From assembly GCF_001908275.1 (NCBI RefSeq), contig NZ_CP018620.1, forward strand, positions 6,262,001 to 6,326,000: DNA of 64,000 bases. The letters are read 5' to 3'. Origin of the DNA: Paenibacillus xylanexedens. GTDB lineage: Bacteria; Bacillota; Bacilli; Paenibacillales; Paenibacillaceae. Position 1 is the stretch's first letter. Each line of letters opens with the position of its first letter. Both the position numbers and the translations under genes were made by a program. Shown one piece after another: positions 41,199 to 49,444 of the stretch. Under the pieces are notes generated by a model, which worked only from the letters and a program-made list of their open reading frames with translations, searched no databases and was not told the DNA's origin.

Positions 41199-42296
41199 TC
41201 AGTGCGAACGACCAGGAATAACACCTGTCTCTTCGTAGGCTTCGACGATTTTGTCGATCTCTTTTTTTAATTCCTCAACCATGATTTCTTCAGGCACTTT
41301 ACGGATCATCTTGCCGTGACGGAACAAAAGACCTTCTCCACGAGCACCGGCAATTCCGATATCCGCTTCTTTGGCCTCACCTGGACCATTAACCGCACAA
41401 CCCAACACCGATACTTTAATCGGCACCTTCAGTTTGGAGATATACTCTTCCACTTCGTTGGCAATGGAGAACAGGTCGATGTCCAAACGTCCACACGTTG
41501 GGCAGGAGATCAATGTGGCTGCATTTGTAATGAGTCCAAATGTTTTGAGCAGATCACGAGCAACCTTGATTTCTTCTACCGGGTCCGCACTCAGTGAGAT
41601 ACGCATCGTTGAACCAATACCCATGGACAATAGAGCTCCCATACCTGCGGAGCTTTTGATCGTACCAGAGAACAGTGTACCTGCTTCGGTAATCCCGAGA
41701 TGCAACGGATACGGAATGATTTGAGCTGCTTTGGTATACGCCTCAATCGCCATCGGCACATCCGAAGCTTTGAGAGACACGATGATATCATGGAAATCAA
41801 GCTCTTCCAAAATACCAATGTGATACAATGCACTTTCTACCATAGCATCTGCCGTAGGATACCCATACTTCTCAAGGAGATGGTTTTCCAAAGACCCCGC
41901 ATTTACTCCAATCCGAATCGGAATACCGCGGTCTTTACAAGCCTTAACCACTTCTTCCACTTTAGCACGTTTACCGATGTTACCTGGATTAATCCGAACT
42001 TTATCAATGCCGTTCTCAATCGCAAGTAAAGCCAGCTTATAGTTGAAATGAATGTCCGCTACGAGCGGTATATTAATGCGTTTTTTGATTTCCTTGATGG
42101 CTGCGGCAGCTTCCTCATTATTCACCGTTACCCGTACCACTTGACAACCCGCTTCTTCCAGTCGCAGAATCTCTGCAACCGTTGCTTCAACGTCTGCCGT
42201 TTTGGTTGTACACATACTTTGGATAATGACTTCGTTACTGCCACCGATCGTTACGTTTCCCACTTTCACGGGACGTGTATCCTGTCTTAAATACAT
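41199..42296 (-). CDS. ispG: 4-hydroxy-3-methylbut-2-en-1-yl diphosphate synthase
   Basis: [4Fe-4S] enzyme of the non-mevalonate isoprenoid pathway, converting MEcPP to HMBPP. The 365 aa begin [18 protein letters not shown], contain [11 protein letters not shown] and RINPGNIG, and carry the cluster cysteines in SCPTCGR (near 268) and [11 protein letters not shown] (near 302). The ATG at 42296 follows GGGGAGAG. It sits between clpX and lonB, where B. subtilis has no ispG. Confidence 0.97.
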   Translation of the reverse strand: MYLRQDTRPVKVGNVTIGGSNEVIIQSMCTTKTADVEATVAEILRLEEAGCQVVRVTVNNEEAAAAIKEIKKRINIPLVADIHFNYKLALLAIENGIDKVRINPGNIGKRAKVEEVVKACKDRGIPIRIGVNAGSLENHLLEKYGYPTADAMVESALYHIGILEELDFHDIIVSLKASDVPMAIEAYTKAAQIIPYPLHLGITEAGTLFSGTIKSSAGMGALLSMGIGSTMRISLSADPVEEIKVARDLLKTFGLITNAATLISCPTCGRLDIDLFSIANEVEEYISKLKVPIKVSVLGCAVNGPGEAKEADIGIAGARGEGLLFRHGKMIRKVPEEIMVEELKKEIDKIVEAYEETGVIPGRSH

Positions 42297-42417
42297 GAGT
42301 GATTTCTCTCCCCACAACGTCAAAGCTCCACCCTGACAGAGACATGAATTCGCCTTCTGCCAAAGTGGAGAACTGACAAGTCTATATTTCAGAGTTCAAC
42401 GGGATTCAGGCCTTTTA

Positions 42418-43671
42418 TTAGGCGCTCTCTTCCTGCTTATCGTCCTTCGATTGGCTTAGTTCAGGCACGACTCTTTTCTCAACAACTTCTTCCGTGATGA
42501 CACAGTTCGTAACATCTTCACGTGAAGGCACTTCATACATGATTTCCAGCATGATACCTTCAATGATGGCACGTAATCCACGTGCACCTGTGTTACGTTT
42601 AATTGCTTCTTTTGCAATCGCGAGCAATGCAGCTGGTTCAAATACCAGATTCACATTGTCCAGCTCAAGCAGTTTTTGGTACTGTTTGGTAAGCGCGTTT
42701 TTTGGTTCGGAAAGAATCCGTACCAACGTATCTTCATCCAGCGGCTCCAAAGTGGAGATGACTGGCAGACGGCCTACAAACTCCGGAATCAGACCAAATT
42801 TCAGCAAATCTTCCGGCAATACCATACCCAGGTATTCACCTGGTTTCAGATCTTTTTGCTCAGAAACGGTATTAAAGCCAATGACTTTTTTACCGATCCG
42901 GCGTTTGATCATTTGCTCCAGACCATCAAAGGCACCGCCGCAAATGAACAGGATGTTCGTTGTATCGATCTGAATGAATTCTTGATGAGGGTGTTTACGA
43001 CCACCTTGTGGTGGTACAGAAGCCACAGTTCCTTCAAGAATTTTCAAGAGAGCCTGTTGCACACCTTCGCCCGATACATCACGAGTAATGGATGGGTTTT
43101 CGGATTTACGCGCTACTTTATCAATCTCATCGATATAAATAATGCCACGCTCTGCTTTTTCCACATCATAATCAGCAGCTTGAATCAGTTTGAGCAGGAT
43201 GTTCTCTACATCCTCACCCACATAACCCGCTTCTGTTAATGACGTAGCATCCGCAATAGCAAAAGGAACATTCAAAATTTTTGCCATCGTTTGCGCAAGC
43301 AACGTTTTACCAGAACCTGTTGGTCCTAACAGCAAAATGTTACTCTTTGACAATTCAACGTCTTCAATTTTGCTTTGTGTGTTGATCCGTTTGTAGTGAT
43401 TATACACCGCAACAGACAATGATTTTTTCGCTTGTTCCTGTCCAATAACATATTGATCCAGAATATTACGAATTTCTTTTGGTTTCGGAATATCTTTCAG
43501 GTCTACTTCTTCATCATGACCAAGTTCTTCCTCAACGATTTCGGTGCAAAGTTCGATACATTCATCACAGATGTACACGCCTGGTCCAGCGACCAACTTG
43601 CGTACCTGCTCCTGAGATTTACCGCAAAAAGAGCATTTCAATTGCCCTTTCTCATCGTTAAATTTAAACAT
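42418..43671 (-). CDS. clpX: ClpXP unfoldase subunit ClpX
   Basis: Hexameric AAA+ unfoldase that feeds ClpP. The 417 aa begin with a C4 zinc finger ([11 protein letters not shown], then CDECIELC), followed by the P-loop [13 protein letters not shown] (near 117), Walker [13 protein letters not shown] (near 180) and the IGF-type ClpP-docking loop ([10 protein letters not shown] near 265). It begins 12 nt after clpP, giving a clpP-clpX operon. Confidence 0.98.
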   Translation of the reverse strand: MFKFNDEKGQLKCSFCGKSQEQVRKLVAGPGVYICDECIELCTEIVEEELGHDEEVDLKDIPKPKEIRNILDQYVIGQEQAKKSLSVAVYNHYKRINTQSKIEDVELSKSNILLLGPTGSGKTLLAQTMAKILNVPFAIADATSLTEAGYVGEDVENILLKLIQAADYDVEKAERGIIYIDEIDKVARKSENPSITRDVSGEGVQQALLKILEGTVASVPPQGGRKHPHQEFIQIDTTNILFICGGAFDGLEQMIKRRIGKKVIGFNTVSEQKDLKPGEYLGMVLPEDLLKFGLIPEFVGRLPVISTLEPLDEDTLVRILSEPKNALTKQYQKLLELDNVNLVFEPAALLAIAKEAIKRNTGARGLRAIIEGIMLEIMYEVPSREDVTNCVITEEVVEKRVVPELSQSKDDKQEESA

Positions 43672-43683
43672 GAAACCACCCCT

Positions 43684-44274
43684 TTAGGAATTGATCGGTC
43701 TACTGAGCACCTGGTCAATAATGCCGTACGTCTTAGCTTCTTCAGCGCTCATGAAGAAGTCACGGTCGGTATCCCGCTCAATTTTCTCAAGAGGCTGACC
43801 CGTACGATCGACGTATATTTGATTCAGTTTCTGACGTGTTTTAATAATCCATTCTGCGTGTATCTTAATATCCGCAGCCTGTCCTTGAATGCCGCCAAGC
43901 GGCTGATGAATCATTACTTCGCTATTTGTCAGCGCATATCTCTTGCCAGGTGCACCGGCTGTCAGCAATAACGAGCCCATGCTTGCTGCCATCCCTACGC
44001 AAATGGTAGATACATCCGGCTTGATAAATTGCATCGTATCGTATATACCCATCCCTGCGGTGACAGAACCACCAGGTGAGTTAATGTACAAGCTGATATC
44101 CTTCTCAGGATCGTCGGCTGCCAAAAACAAAAGCTGTGCTATGACAAGATTGGCTACATCGTCATCAATCGCACTGGTTAGAAAGATAATGCGATCTTTC
44201 AGCAAACGTGAATATATATCGTAAGACCGCTCGCCTCGATTGGTTTGTTCTATAACCATTGGCACCAGACTCAT
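43684..44274 (-). CDS. clpP: ATP-dependent Clp protease proteolytic subunit ClpP
   Basis: Tetradecameric serine protease. The 196 aa contain the catalytic serine in [11 protein letters not shown] (near 97), histidine in MIHQPLGG (near 122) and aspartate in the [11 protein letters not shown] region. AAAGAGG precedes the ATG. In B. subtilis clpP is elsewhere; here it lies between tig and clpX, as in many other bacteria. Confidence 0.99.
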   Translation of the reverse strand: MSLVPMVIEQTNRGERSYDIYSRLLKDRIIFLTSAIDDDVANLVIAQLLFLAADDPEKDISLYINSPGGSVTAGMGIYDTMQFIKPDVSTICVGMAASMGSLLLTAGAPGKRYALTNSEVMIHQPLGGIQGQAADIKIHAEWIIKTRQKLNQIYVDRTGQPLEKIERDTDRDFFMSAEEAKTYGIIDQVLSRPINS

Positions 44275-44336
44275 GAGACCAACCTCTTTTCTACATGTAA
44301 TTAGACATAGGCCACCTGTAAAGCAAACCCAAATTC

Positions 44337-44365
44337 ATTCTACCACTTTCCTGTGACAATGTCAT
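44337..44365 (-). promoter_or_regulatory. promoter of clpP-clpX
   Basis: -35 ATGACA, 17-nt spacer, -10 TAGAAT on the minus strand, about 65 nt before the clpP ATG. The -35 is part of the palindrome TGACATTGTCA, a possible operator. No clear CtsR heptad repeat was seen in the 380-bp clpP-tig gap, whose remainder is AT-rich and non-coding. Confidence 0.6.
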
Positions 44366-44583
44366 TTTTCACAAGAGGGGTCAGACATCAATTTGTTTAC
44401 TTTTTTAGCCTGATCATATTTAACCATGTTTTCTATGTATGTGCAAATTGAAGCCATCCTATGCCGTCTTGCCGTTTTTTATTTGCATGAAGTACATAGG
44501 TATGTATAAAGTGTACGCGGATCAATAAAATTAGTATCCATCCATATAATTACTTCATTTTCTATAAAATGGATGTCATAATT

Positions 44584-44618
44584 TAAAAATAAGGCACGCA
44601 ATAATTCACGTGCCTTAT
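44584..44618 (-). terminator. Rho-independent terminator after tig
   Basis: AAGGCACG pairs with CGTGCCTT, 10-nt loop, followed by ATTTTTAAA on the minus strand, 36 nt after the tig stop. Confidence 0.87.
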
Positions 44619-44653
44619 CGTTTATTCAACTGACAAGTTGATAACAGCTTGTC

Positions 44654-45994
44654 TTATTTTTCGTCAGCTTCTGCAACAACTTCTTCAGCTGGAGCTTCAA
44701 CTGGTTCAACAACTGTGCTGTTCTCAACAAGAACGTCAATCGTTTTACGCAGTTTAACTTCATCGCGAAGGCTGTCCAGGGAACCATTACCTTCGAGGAT
44801 GCCACGGATCTCATCAGCAGGACGCTTGTAAGATTCAGCCATTTTCTCGAGTTCTTGATTCACTTCTTCGTCAGATACTTCAATGTTTTCCGCTTTACCT
44901 ACAGCTTCAAGCACCAGGTTGTTGCGAACACGTTTGGAAGCATCTTCTTGCATTTGCCCTCTCAGGTCAGCTTGAGTCTGGCCAGAGAAGCTCAGGAACA
45001 TTTCAAGGTTCATACCTTGGTTGCGCAGACGGTTGTCGAAATCACGCATCATGTTTTGTACTTCGCTCTCAACCATTGCAGCAGGAATGTCCACTTCAGC
45101 GTTCTCAGCCACTTTTTCTACAACTGCATTTTCTTGTGCAGCTTTGGCTTCGTCAGCTTTACGGGATTCCAATTGTGTTTTCAGGTCAGCTTTGTACTCT
45201 TCAAGAGTGTCGAATTCGCTAACATCTTTAGCAAACTCATCATCCAATGCAGGAAGTTGTTTGCGTTTGATTTCGTGAATTTTCACTTTGAATACCGCTT
45301 GTTTGCCAGCAAGTTCTGCTGCATGGTAGCTCTCTGGGAAAGTCACTTCTACGTCTTTGAAGTCACCTGTGGACAGACCCACAACTTGTTCTTCAAATCC
45401 AGGAATGAATGTGTTGGAACCCAGTTCCAGGGAATAACGCTCAGCTTGTCCACCTTCGAAAGGTACACCATCAACGGAACCGTCGAAGTCGATTACTGCA
45501 ACGTCGCCATTAGCAGCGGAACCTTCGTCAATTACAACGAGTTCAGCGTGACGTTGTTGAAGACGCTCAAGTTCTTCAGCCACTTCTGCGTCAGTTACTT
45601 CACCTTTTGCTACAGCAACTTCGATTCCTTTGTAGTCACCCAGGGTAACTTCTGGTTTCACAGTTACTTTTGCTTTGAACTTGAATGTTTGTCCTTTAGC
45701 AAATTGTTCAACATCTACGTCAGGACGATCAACCGGGAAGATATCCGTTTGGTCGATTGCTTCTGTATAAGCTTCAGGAAGCAAAATGTCGATTGCTTCT
45801 TGATAAAGGCTCTCTACACCAAAACGTGCTTCGAAGATGGAACGTGGTACTTTACCTTTACGGAATCCAGGTACGTTTGCTTGTTTAACCACTTTATTAA
45901 AAGCTTTGTCCAGTGCTGCAGTTACACGATCTGCATCCACTTCAACCTCAAGAACCCCAAGGTTCTTCTCTATCTTTTCCCAAGTTGCTTTCAT
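44654..45994 (-). CDS. tig: trigger factor
   Basis: Ribosome-associated chaperone and peptidyl-prolyl isomerase. The 446 aa have the N-terminal ribosome-binding domain with the signature PGFRKGKVPR (near 43), an FKBP-type PPIase domain (about 155 to 240) and a long helical C-terminal chaperone domain ending in an acidic tail. GGAGGGG precedes the ATG. It carries its own promoter and terminator. Confidence 0.98.
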   Translation of the reverse strand: MKATWEKIEKNLGVLEVEVDADRVTAALDKAFNKVVKQANVPGFRKGKVPRSIFEARFGVESLYQEAIDILLPEAYTEAIDQTDIFPVDRPDVDVEQFAKGQTFKFKAKVTVKPEVTLGDYKGIEVAVAKGEVTDAEVAEELERLQQRHAELVVIDEGSAANGDVAVIDFDGSVDGVPFEGGQAERYSLELGSNTFIPGFEEQVVGLSTGDFKDVEVTFPESYHAAELAGKQAVFKVKIHEIKRKQLPALDDEFAKDVSEFDTLEEYKADLKTQLESRKADEAKAAQENAVVEKVAENAEVDIPAAMVESEVQNMMRDFDNRLRNQGMNLEMFLSFSGQTQADLRGQMQEDASKRVRNNLVLEAVGKAENIEVSDEEVNQELEKMAESYKRPADEIRGILEGNGSLDSLRDEVKLRKTIDVLVENSTVVEPVEAPAEEVVAEADEK

Positions 45995-46058
45995 TGTATA
46001 CTTTCCCCTCCAAAATTCACATGTTCACGTAGGCAATCACGTACAAAATAACCATTTT

Positions 46059-46087
46059 AGTATAAACAAGATTAGATTCTTTTTCAA
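46059..46087 (-). promoter_or_regulatory. sigma-A promoter of tig
   Basis: -35 TTGAAA, 17-nt spacer, -10 TATACT on the minus strand, about 65 nt upstream of the tig start. Confidence 0.78.
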
Positions 46088-46132
46088 GGGGAATCCCTTG
46101 ATACAGTTTAAGGAAAACGTTTCCGGCCTCGA

Positions 46133-47068
46133 TTAACCATCCAAACCGGCAGATACGAACTGTTTCATGGAACGATAAGCCTGCTCCAGTCGAAAGCGCA
46201 TCGCGCCTGTCACAGCATACATTGAGCGGGTATTCTCCTCATCATGCGAACCACCCAGACTGTCTGCAACGGTCATATGTAGAGCTGCTGCCCATATATC
46301 TGTCATGGAATCATTTTCTTCCAGCATCGATACATAATCACGGGTTCCATACACCGCCATGACATATTGTATCCACAGTTCCTGGGCAAAATAAAAGAGC
46401 GTAGGTTCATGAACCTCCGTCTGATCTGCCACTCGTTCCAGAATCTGAACGATTTGGAGCGGGAATTCCTCTGGTCTAAGAGGCACGGTGTCGATCTCGA
46501 CTTCAACCTGCTCTTCGCCTCTCGTAAACAGGATCATACCTTGAACACCTCGGCGACGCAAGGTTTGCAGCACCCGGAATTGAAGCAGAGGGTGAAGCGA
46601 CTTATCTTTTAACCAACTCGTAAGTGCCTCGTCAATCTTCGGTAGATCAAGATAGGCCAGCTGCTCCAAAGCCAGCATCGTCTGTTCAGACAGCGGCTCC
46701 TCCATTACTGTGCGAAGCATCTTATCTGCATAACCATCATCCTGTTCAAGCTTCATTCGGGCATGCTGCCGTGCCATGTCTTCCTCACAAATCTCTTCTT
46801 CCTCTTCTCGTTCTTCAAGAACGGTAGGCGAGGTTTCTTCATATTGAGGAAACGCAGCCTGAAGCCATTCGAGCAGAGCCCGCCATTCATCATAGTGGCG
46901 CTCTTCCTGTCCCTGACATTGCAGCAAAAAGTGAAGCAATTTCATCGCTTCACCATACCGTTCATTTTCAAGCATAACTGTCAATTGAATCTGGTAATAG
47001 TCCAGCGTCTTAGGAAACAGCACAATATTGTTGTTATGCTCGGTTTCCGGGGTCGTGGATTCCTTAAT
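46133..47068 (-). CDS. YsoA-like helical repeat protein with probable ATT start
   Basis: A soluble helical protein of about 311 aa containing TPR-like helix pairs (LDYYQIQLTVMLENERYGEA near 20 to 40) and a Glu-rich linker (about 75 to 95). Function is unknown. Its place directly upstream of tig matches the TPR protein YsoA of B. subtilis; this is a positional argument. No ATG, GTG or TTG lies at the right distance from the very strong AGGAGGTG, but an ATT does, 6 nt after it, at 47068. The in-frame ATG at 47113 has no ribosome binding site. Confidence 0.78.
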   Translation of the reverse strand: MKESTTPETEHNNNIVLFPKTLDYYQIQLTVMLENERYGEAMKLLHFLLQCQGQEERHYDEWRALLEWLQAAFPQYEETSPTVLEEREEEEEICEEDMARQHARMKLEQDDGYADKMLRTVMEEPLSEQTMLALEQLAYLDLPKIDEALTSWLKDKSLHPLLQFRVLQTLRRRGVQGMILFTRGEEQVEVEIDTVPLRPEEFPLQIVQILERVADQTEVHEPTLFYFAQELWIQYVMAVYGTRDYVSMLEENDSMTDIWAAALHMTVADSLGGSHDEENTRSMYAVTGAMRFRLEQAYRSMKQFVSAGLDG

Positions 47069-47250
47069 GGGAGCACCTCCTCTATATCCTGAATCTCCAG
47101 TCGGAATCAACATAAATAGATGTATATATTAAAACGATTGTCGATCTATTTTCTGAGTTCTCCTGATATTCTAACATAACCTTAAATATAATGAAAAAAA
47201 CGTTACTGCCGCCAAATATCATATACGAAAAATAGTTTAAAATAAAATGC

Positions 47251-47279
47251 TTGATATTCCTGTATGCATATGATAAAAT
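47251..47279 (+). promoter_or_regulatory. promoter of the first tRNA-Arg gene
   Basis: -35 TTGATA, 17-nt spacer, -10 TAAAAT, ending 23 nt before the mature tRNA 5' end. Confidence 0.75.
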
Positions 47280-47302
47280 CAATTTTGCTTGAAAAAATTC
47301 AT

Positions 47303-47362
<60 letters not shown>

Positions 47363-47376
<14 letters not shown>

Positions 47377-47493
47377 TATAAAAAGAAGCTTCCTTCGGGA
47401 AGCTTTTTTGCGTCTGGGGATGAAAACCCCAACAGTTCGTCGGAGCATTCGCTTCGTTAGCACCACTTCGCAGTCTCGACTGCAAGGAGAGTA
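47363..47493 (+). repeat. tRNA-tail repeat unit R1 (131 bp)
   Basis: The unit begins with the last 14 nt of the tRNA (TCCCTCCTGGGACG), followed by a terminator, a GGGG/CCCC hairpin near 47,416, a conserved GTTCGTCGGAGCATTCGCTT segment, a GCAGT/ACTGC hairpin at about 47,470 to 47,483, and GGAGAGTA. The next unit starts immediately at 47,494 with the same 14 nt. Related units occur on both sides of the island. Confidence 0.85.
47386..47409 (+). terminator. terminator of tRNA-Arg copy 1
   Basis: AAGCTTCC pairs with GGAAGCTT around a TTCG tetraloop, followed by a T run, 10 nt after the tRNA. It lies inside repeat R1. Confidence 0.92.
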
Positions 47494-47612
47494 TCCCTCC
47501 TGGGACGTATTAAAAGAAAACTTCCTTCTGGTATTATCCCCTTTAAGTAGACACTAAAAAAAAACTTCATGTTATCATGGAGGTTCAAGTGATACTTGGA
47601 GGGGATATTTTT

Positions 47613-47933
47613 ATGGCGAAAAAAGGGCAAACATTTCAGACATATACGGAAGAATTCAAATTGAATGCAGTTAGATCCTATGTCGAAGGTTCTTCAAGTT
47701 ACAAGGTGGTTGCTGAGCGCGAGGGGATTCGAAACTGTTCACAACTGAAGGTGTGGGTGAAAAAGTGGAAAAACGGGGAAGCGTTCGATGAGCGAAAAAA
47801 CAGTGTGCCCAATCCACTGAAGGGACGTCCCCGTAAAGCCTTTGGCAGCGTGGAGGAAGAACGAGACTATCTTCAAGCACAGGTGGATTATTTAAAAAAG
47901 CGGTATCCAAATCTAGTAAAGGAGAAGCGCTGA
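47613..47933 (+). CDS. IS3-family transposase OrfA
   Basis: The 106-aa helix-turn-helix protein binds the IS ends (YTEEFKLNAVRSYVEGSSSY, with KVVAEREG following) and has a leucine-zipper-like C-terminus. The ATG at 47613 follows GGAGGGG. Near its end the zero-frame codons TTA AAA AAG form the slippery heptamer A AAA AAG (47,894 to 47,900). Shifting -1 there enters the frame of OrfB, which is open through to its stop, giving an OrfAB fusion. Confidence 0.92.
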   Translation: MAKKGQTFQTYTEEFKLNAVRSYVEGSSSYKVVAEREGIRNCSQLKVWVKKWKNGEAFDERKNSVPNPLKGRPRKAFGSVEEERDYLQAQVDYLKKRYPNLVKEKR

Positions 47934-47965
47934 GCCAACGGGAGAACTACGATATCATAGATGAA

Positions 47966-48793
47966 TTGCGCTGCTCGCATGACATTACACGCCTATTATC
48001 GATTACAGGAATACCCCGTTCCAGTTACTACAAATGGCGAGCAACACAGCCGCAGCGAGATGCAAGACAAGACCGTGACCGTGAGATCAAAGAACACATG
48101 ATGGCTATTCATTTTGAAAACCGAGAGTTTGGTTATCCTCGTATGACAACGGCGCTCTGGGAGTCTGGCCTGAACGTGAATCACAAGAAAGTATATCGAA
48201 TCATGCGGGAACTATCGATCCAATCAGTGATTCGCAAGAAGCGGAAGAAGTCCAGCTATACGCCATCTGTGATCTATCCGAATCGCCTAAAGCGCCAATT
48301 TCATGCTACAGCACCCCAGCAAAAAATGGTGACGGATATTACCTATATTTCGGATGGGAATTCATTCGTTTACCTGTCCGTGATTCAAGACTTGTTCAAC
48401 AACGAGATTGTAGCTTGGCAGTTATCTAAACGGAACGATGTTCAGCTCGTATTGGATACGGTGGAACAATGGACACAAAAAAGAGACGTTTCAGAAGCCG
48501 TGCTCCATTCGGATCAGGGCTTCCAATATACGTCTCAGGCGTACAACACACGATTAGAAGCATTCGGCATTAAGGGCAGCCACTCTCGCAAAGCAACCTG
48601 CCTGGATAACGCATGCATCGAATCCTTCTTTTCGCATCTCAAGACAGAGAAGCTGTACCTTAATCAGTGTAATTCAGAAGTAGAGATTCGACAAGCCGTG
48701 GAAGATTATATGTACAATTACAATTACCGACGTTTTCAAGCCAAACTCAAACAGCGCGCACCGATTGAATATCGATGCGCGCTGGCAGCATAG
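47966..48793 (+). CDS. IS3-family transposase OrfB (DDE catalytic domain)
   Basis: Retroviral-integrase-type domain. The catalytic residues are visible as MVTDITY, VLHSDQGFQY and CLDNACIESFFSHLK. The frame opens well before 47,966 and is in -1 phase relative to OrfA, so it is probably made mainly as an OrfAB fusion; the TTG at 47,966 is only a nominal start. No stop or frameshift damages it. Confidence 0.92.
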   Translation: MRCSHDITRLLSITGIPRSSYYKWRATQPQRDARQDRDREIKEHMMAIHFENREFGYPRMTTALWESGLNVNHKKVYRIMRELSIQSVIRKKRKKSSYTPSVIYPNRLKRQFHATAPQQKMVTDITYISDGNSFVYLSVIQDLFNNEIVAWQLSKRNDVQLVLDTVEQWTQKRDVSEAVLHSDQGFQYTSQAYNTRLEAFGIKGSHSRKATCLDNACIESFFSHLKTEKLYLNQCNSEVEIRQAVEDYMYNYNYRRFQAKLKQRAPIEYRCALAA

Positions 48794-48932
48794 CTTTTTT
48801 CATCTGTCTACTTGACAGGGGTATGACCACTTCGGGAAGTTTTTTTTGCGTTCTGGGGATGAGAATCCCAACGGTTCGTCGGAGCGTTCGCTTCGTTAGC
48901 AACACTTCGCAGTCTCGACTGCAAGGAGAGTA

Positions 48933-49035
48933 TCCCTCCTGGGACGTATTAAAAGAAACTTCCTTCGGGAAGTTTTCTTGCGTTCAAGGGATGGGGCCCC
49001 AACAGTTTGTCGGAGCATTCACTTCGTTACATGCT
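48933..49035 (+). repeat. tRNA-tail repeat unit R3 (truncated)
   Basis: Third copy of the 14-nt tRNA end with its own TTCG hairpin terminator, GGGG/CCCC hairpin and GTCGGAGCATTCACTTCGTTA. Similarity to the other units ends near 49,035, before the GCAGT/ACTGC hairpin. Confidence 0.78.
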
Positions 49036-49102
49036 CTATGTCGCTGCATTGGAGCGTCCGCGTTTGCTCACTCTAATAAGCAACGCGTTGAAAGTACCGA
49101 CG

Positions 49103-49300
49103 TTCTAACGAACATAGGACACTTTATTTGCTGCAAATTCAGCATTGTGGAATTCTAACGAATCTTAGAGAGCTTATTTCACCATTCTGGGGTATTAACT
49201 CACTTATTCGCACTTCGTAGCCTGATTAACGTCGCTGAGGTTCGTTAGAATTTGAAAATTGCGATTTTACCCATTATAAGACCTCGTGGATTCGTTAGAG
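49103..49300. repeat. four 50-bp repeats in inverted pairs with core TTCTAACGAA
   Basis: TTCTAACGAA occurs at 49,103 and 49,153 on the plus strand. Its reverse complement occurs at 49,241 and, with one mismatch, at 49,291. Spacing is exactly 50 bp within each pair, and further similarity follows each core (a CTTAT-containing stretch 12 to 17 nt beyond). The region lies in the 615-bp gap between the IS and the exporter gene and has no gene. Confidence 0.72.
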
Positions 49301-49318
49301 TTCACAGGTTAGTCAAGG

Positions 49319-49344
49319 CACCCATTGTCGATTGGGTGTTTTTT
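49319..49344 (+). terminator. Rho-independent terminator upstream of the exporter
   Basis: CACCCA pairs with TGGGTG across an 8-nt loop, followed by TTTTTT. It would stop transcripts entering from the repeat/IS side. Confidence 0.72.
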
Positions 49345-49380
49345 CATTTCATTGCTCAATATTGACATAGAATGTTATGC

Positions 49381-49395
49381 TTACCCAGTGGGTAA
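49381..49395. promoter_or_regulatory. 15-bp palindromic operator candidate
   Basis: TTACCCAGTGGGTAA is a perfect 7+1+7 palindrome, 50 nt before the exporter ATG. It overlaps the end of a possible -10 (TATGCT at 49,376, with TTGCTC 18 nt upstream). The position fits a repressor site of a TetR- or MarR-type regulator, but no regulator gene is adjacent. Confidence 0.5.
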
Positions 49396-49444
49396 TGTAA
49401 CAATCCATACATATTAACTTCTTAGGAAACAGGAGATTTTATCA

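Larger units (their letters stand above)
47529..48829 (+). mobile_element. IS3-family insertion sequence (1,301 bp)
   Basis: The element has imperfect terminal inverted repeats of about 25 bp: the left end reads TGGTATTATCCCC then TTTAAGTAGAC, and the right end in reverse reads TGGTCATACCCC then TGTCAAGTAGAC. It is flanked by the direct repeat CTTC (47,525 to 47,528 and 48,830 to 48,833). Two overlapping transposase frames are joined by a -1 frameshift signal. All parts look intact, so the copy may be active. The type is close to the IS150 group. Confidence 0.92.
47494..48932 (+). repeat. tRNA-tail repeat unit R2, interrupted by an IS3 element
   Basis: The first 35 nt (47,494 to 47,528) and the remainder (48,834 to 48,932) form one unit of about 134 bp once the IS element and one copy of its 4-bp target duplication are removed. 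The sequence is about 90% identical to R1 by eye. The IS interrupts the terminator hairpin. Confidence 0.82.

Noticed and set aside
44275..44480. CtsR operator upstream of clpP
   Set aside because: I looked for the tandem heptad GGTCAAA-type repeats and did not find them; only the palindrome TGACATTGTCA is present.
44855..46051. 398-codon open frame on the plus strand
   Set aside because: It is fully antisense to tig, has no ribosome binding site and a low-complexity Phe/Cys-rich translation; it reflects the codon bias of tig.
47494..47507. Further tRNA genes in the repeat units
   Set aside because: Only the last 14 nt of the tRNA are present; D arm and anticodon arm are missing, so the units are not tRNA genes.
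48775..49158. 127-codon plus-strand frame after the IS element
   Set aside because: It runs across the IS end, repeats R2 and R3 and the 50-bp repeats; it only translates repeat DNA.
49362..49367. TTGACA as -35 of the exporter gene
   Set aside because: The hexamer is perfect, but no -10-like sequence lies 16 to 18 nt downstream; the palindrome occupies that place.
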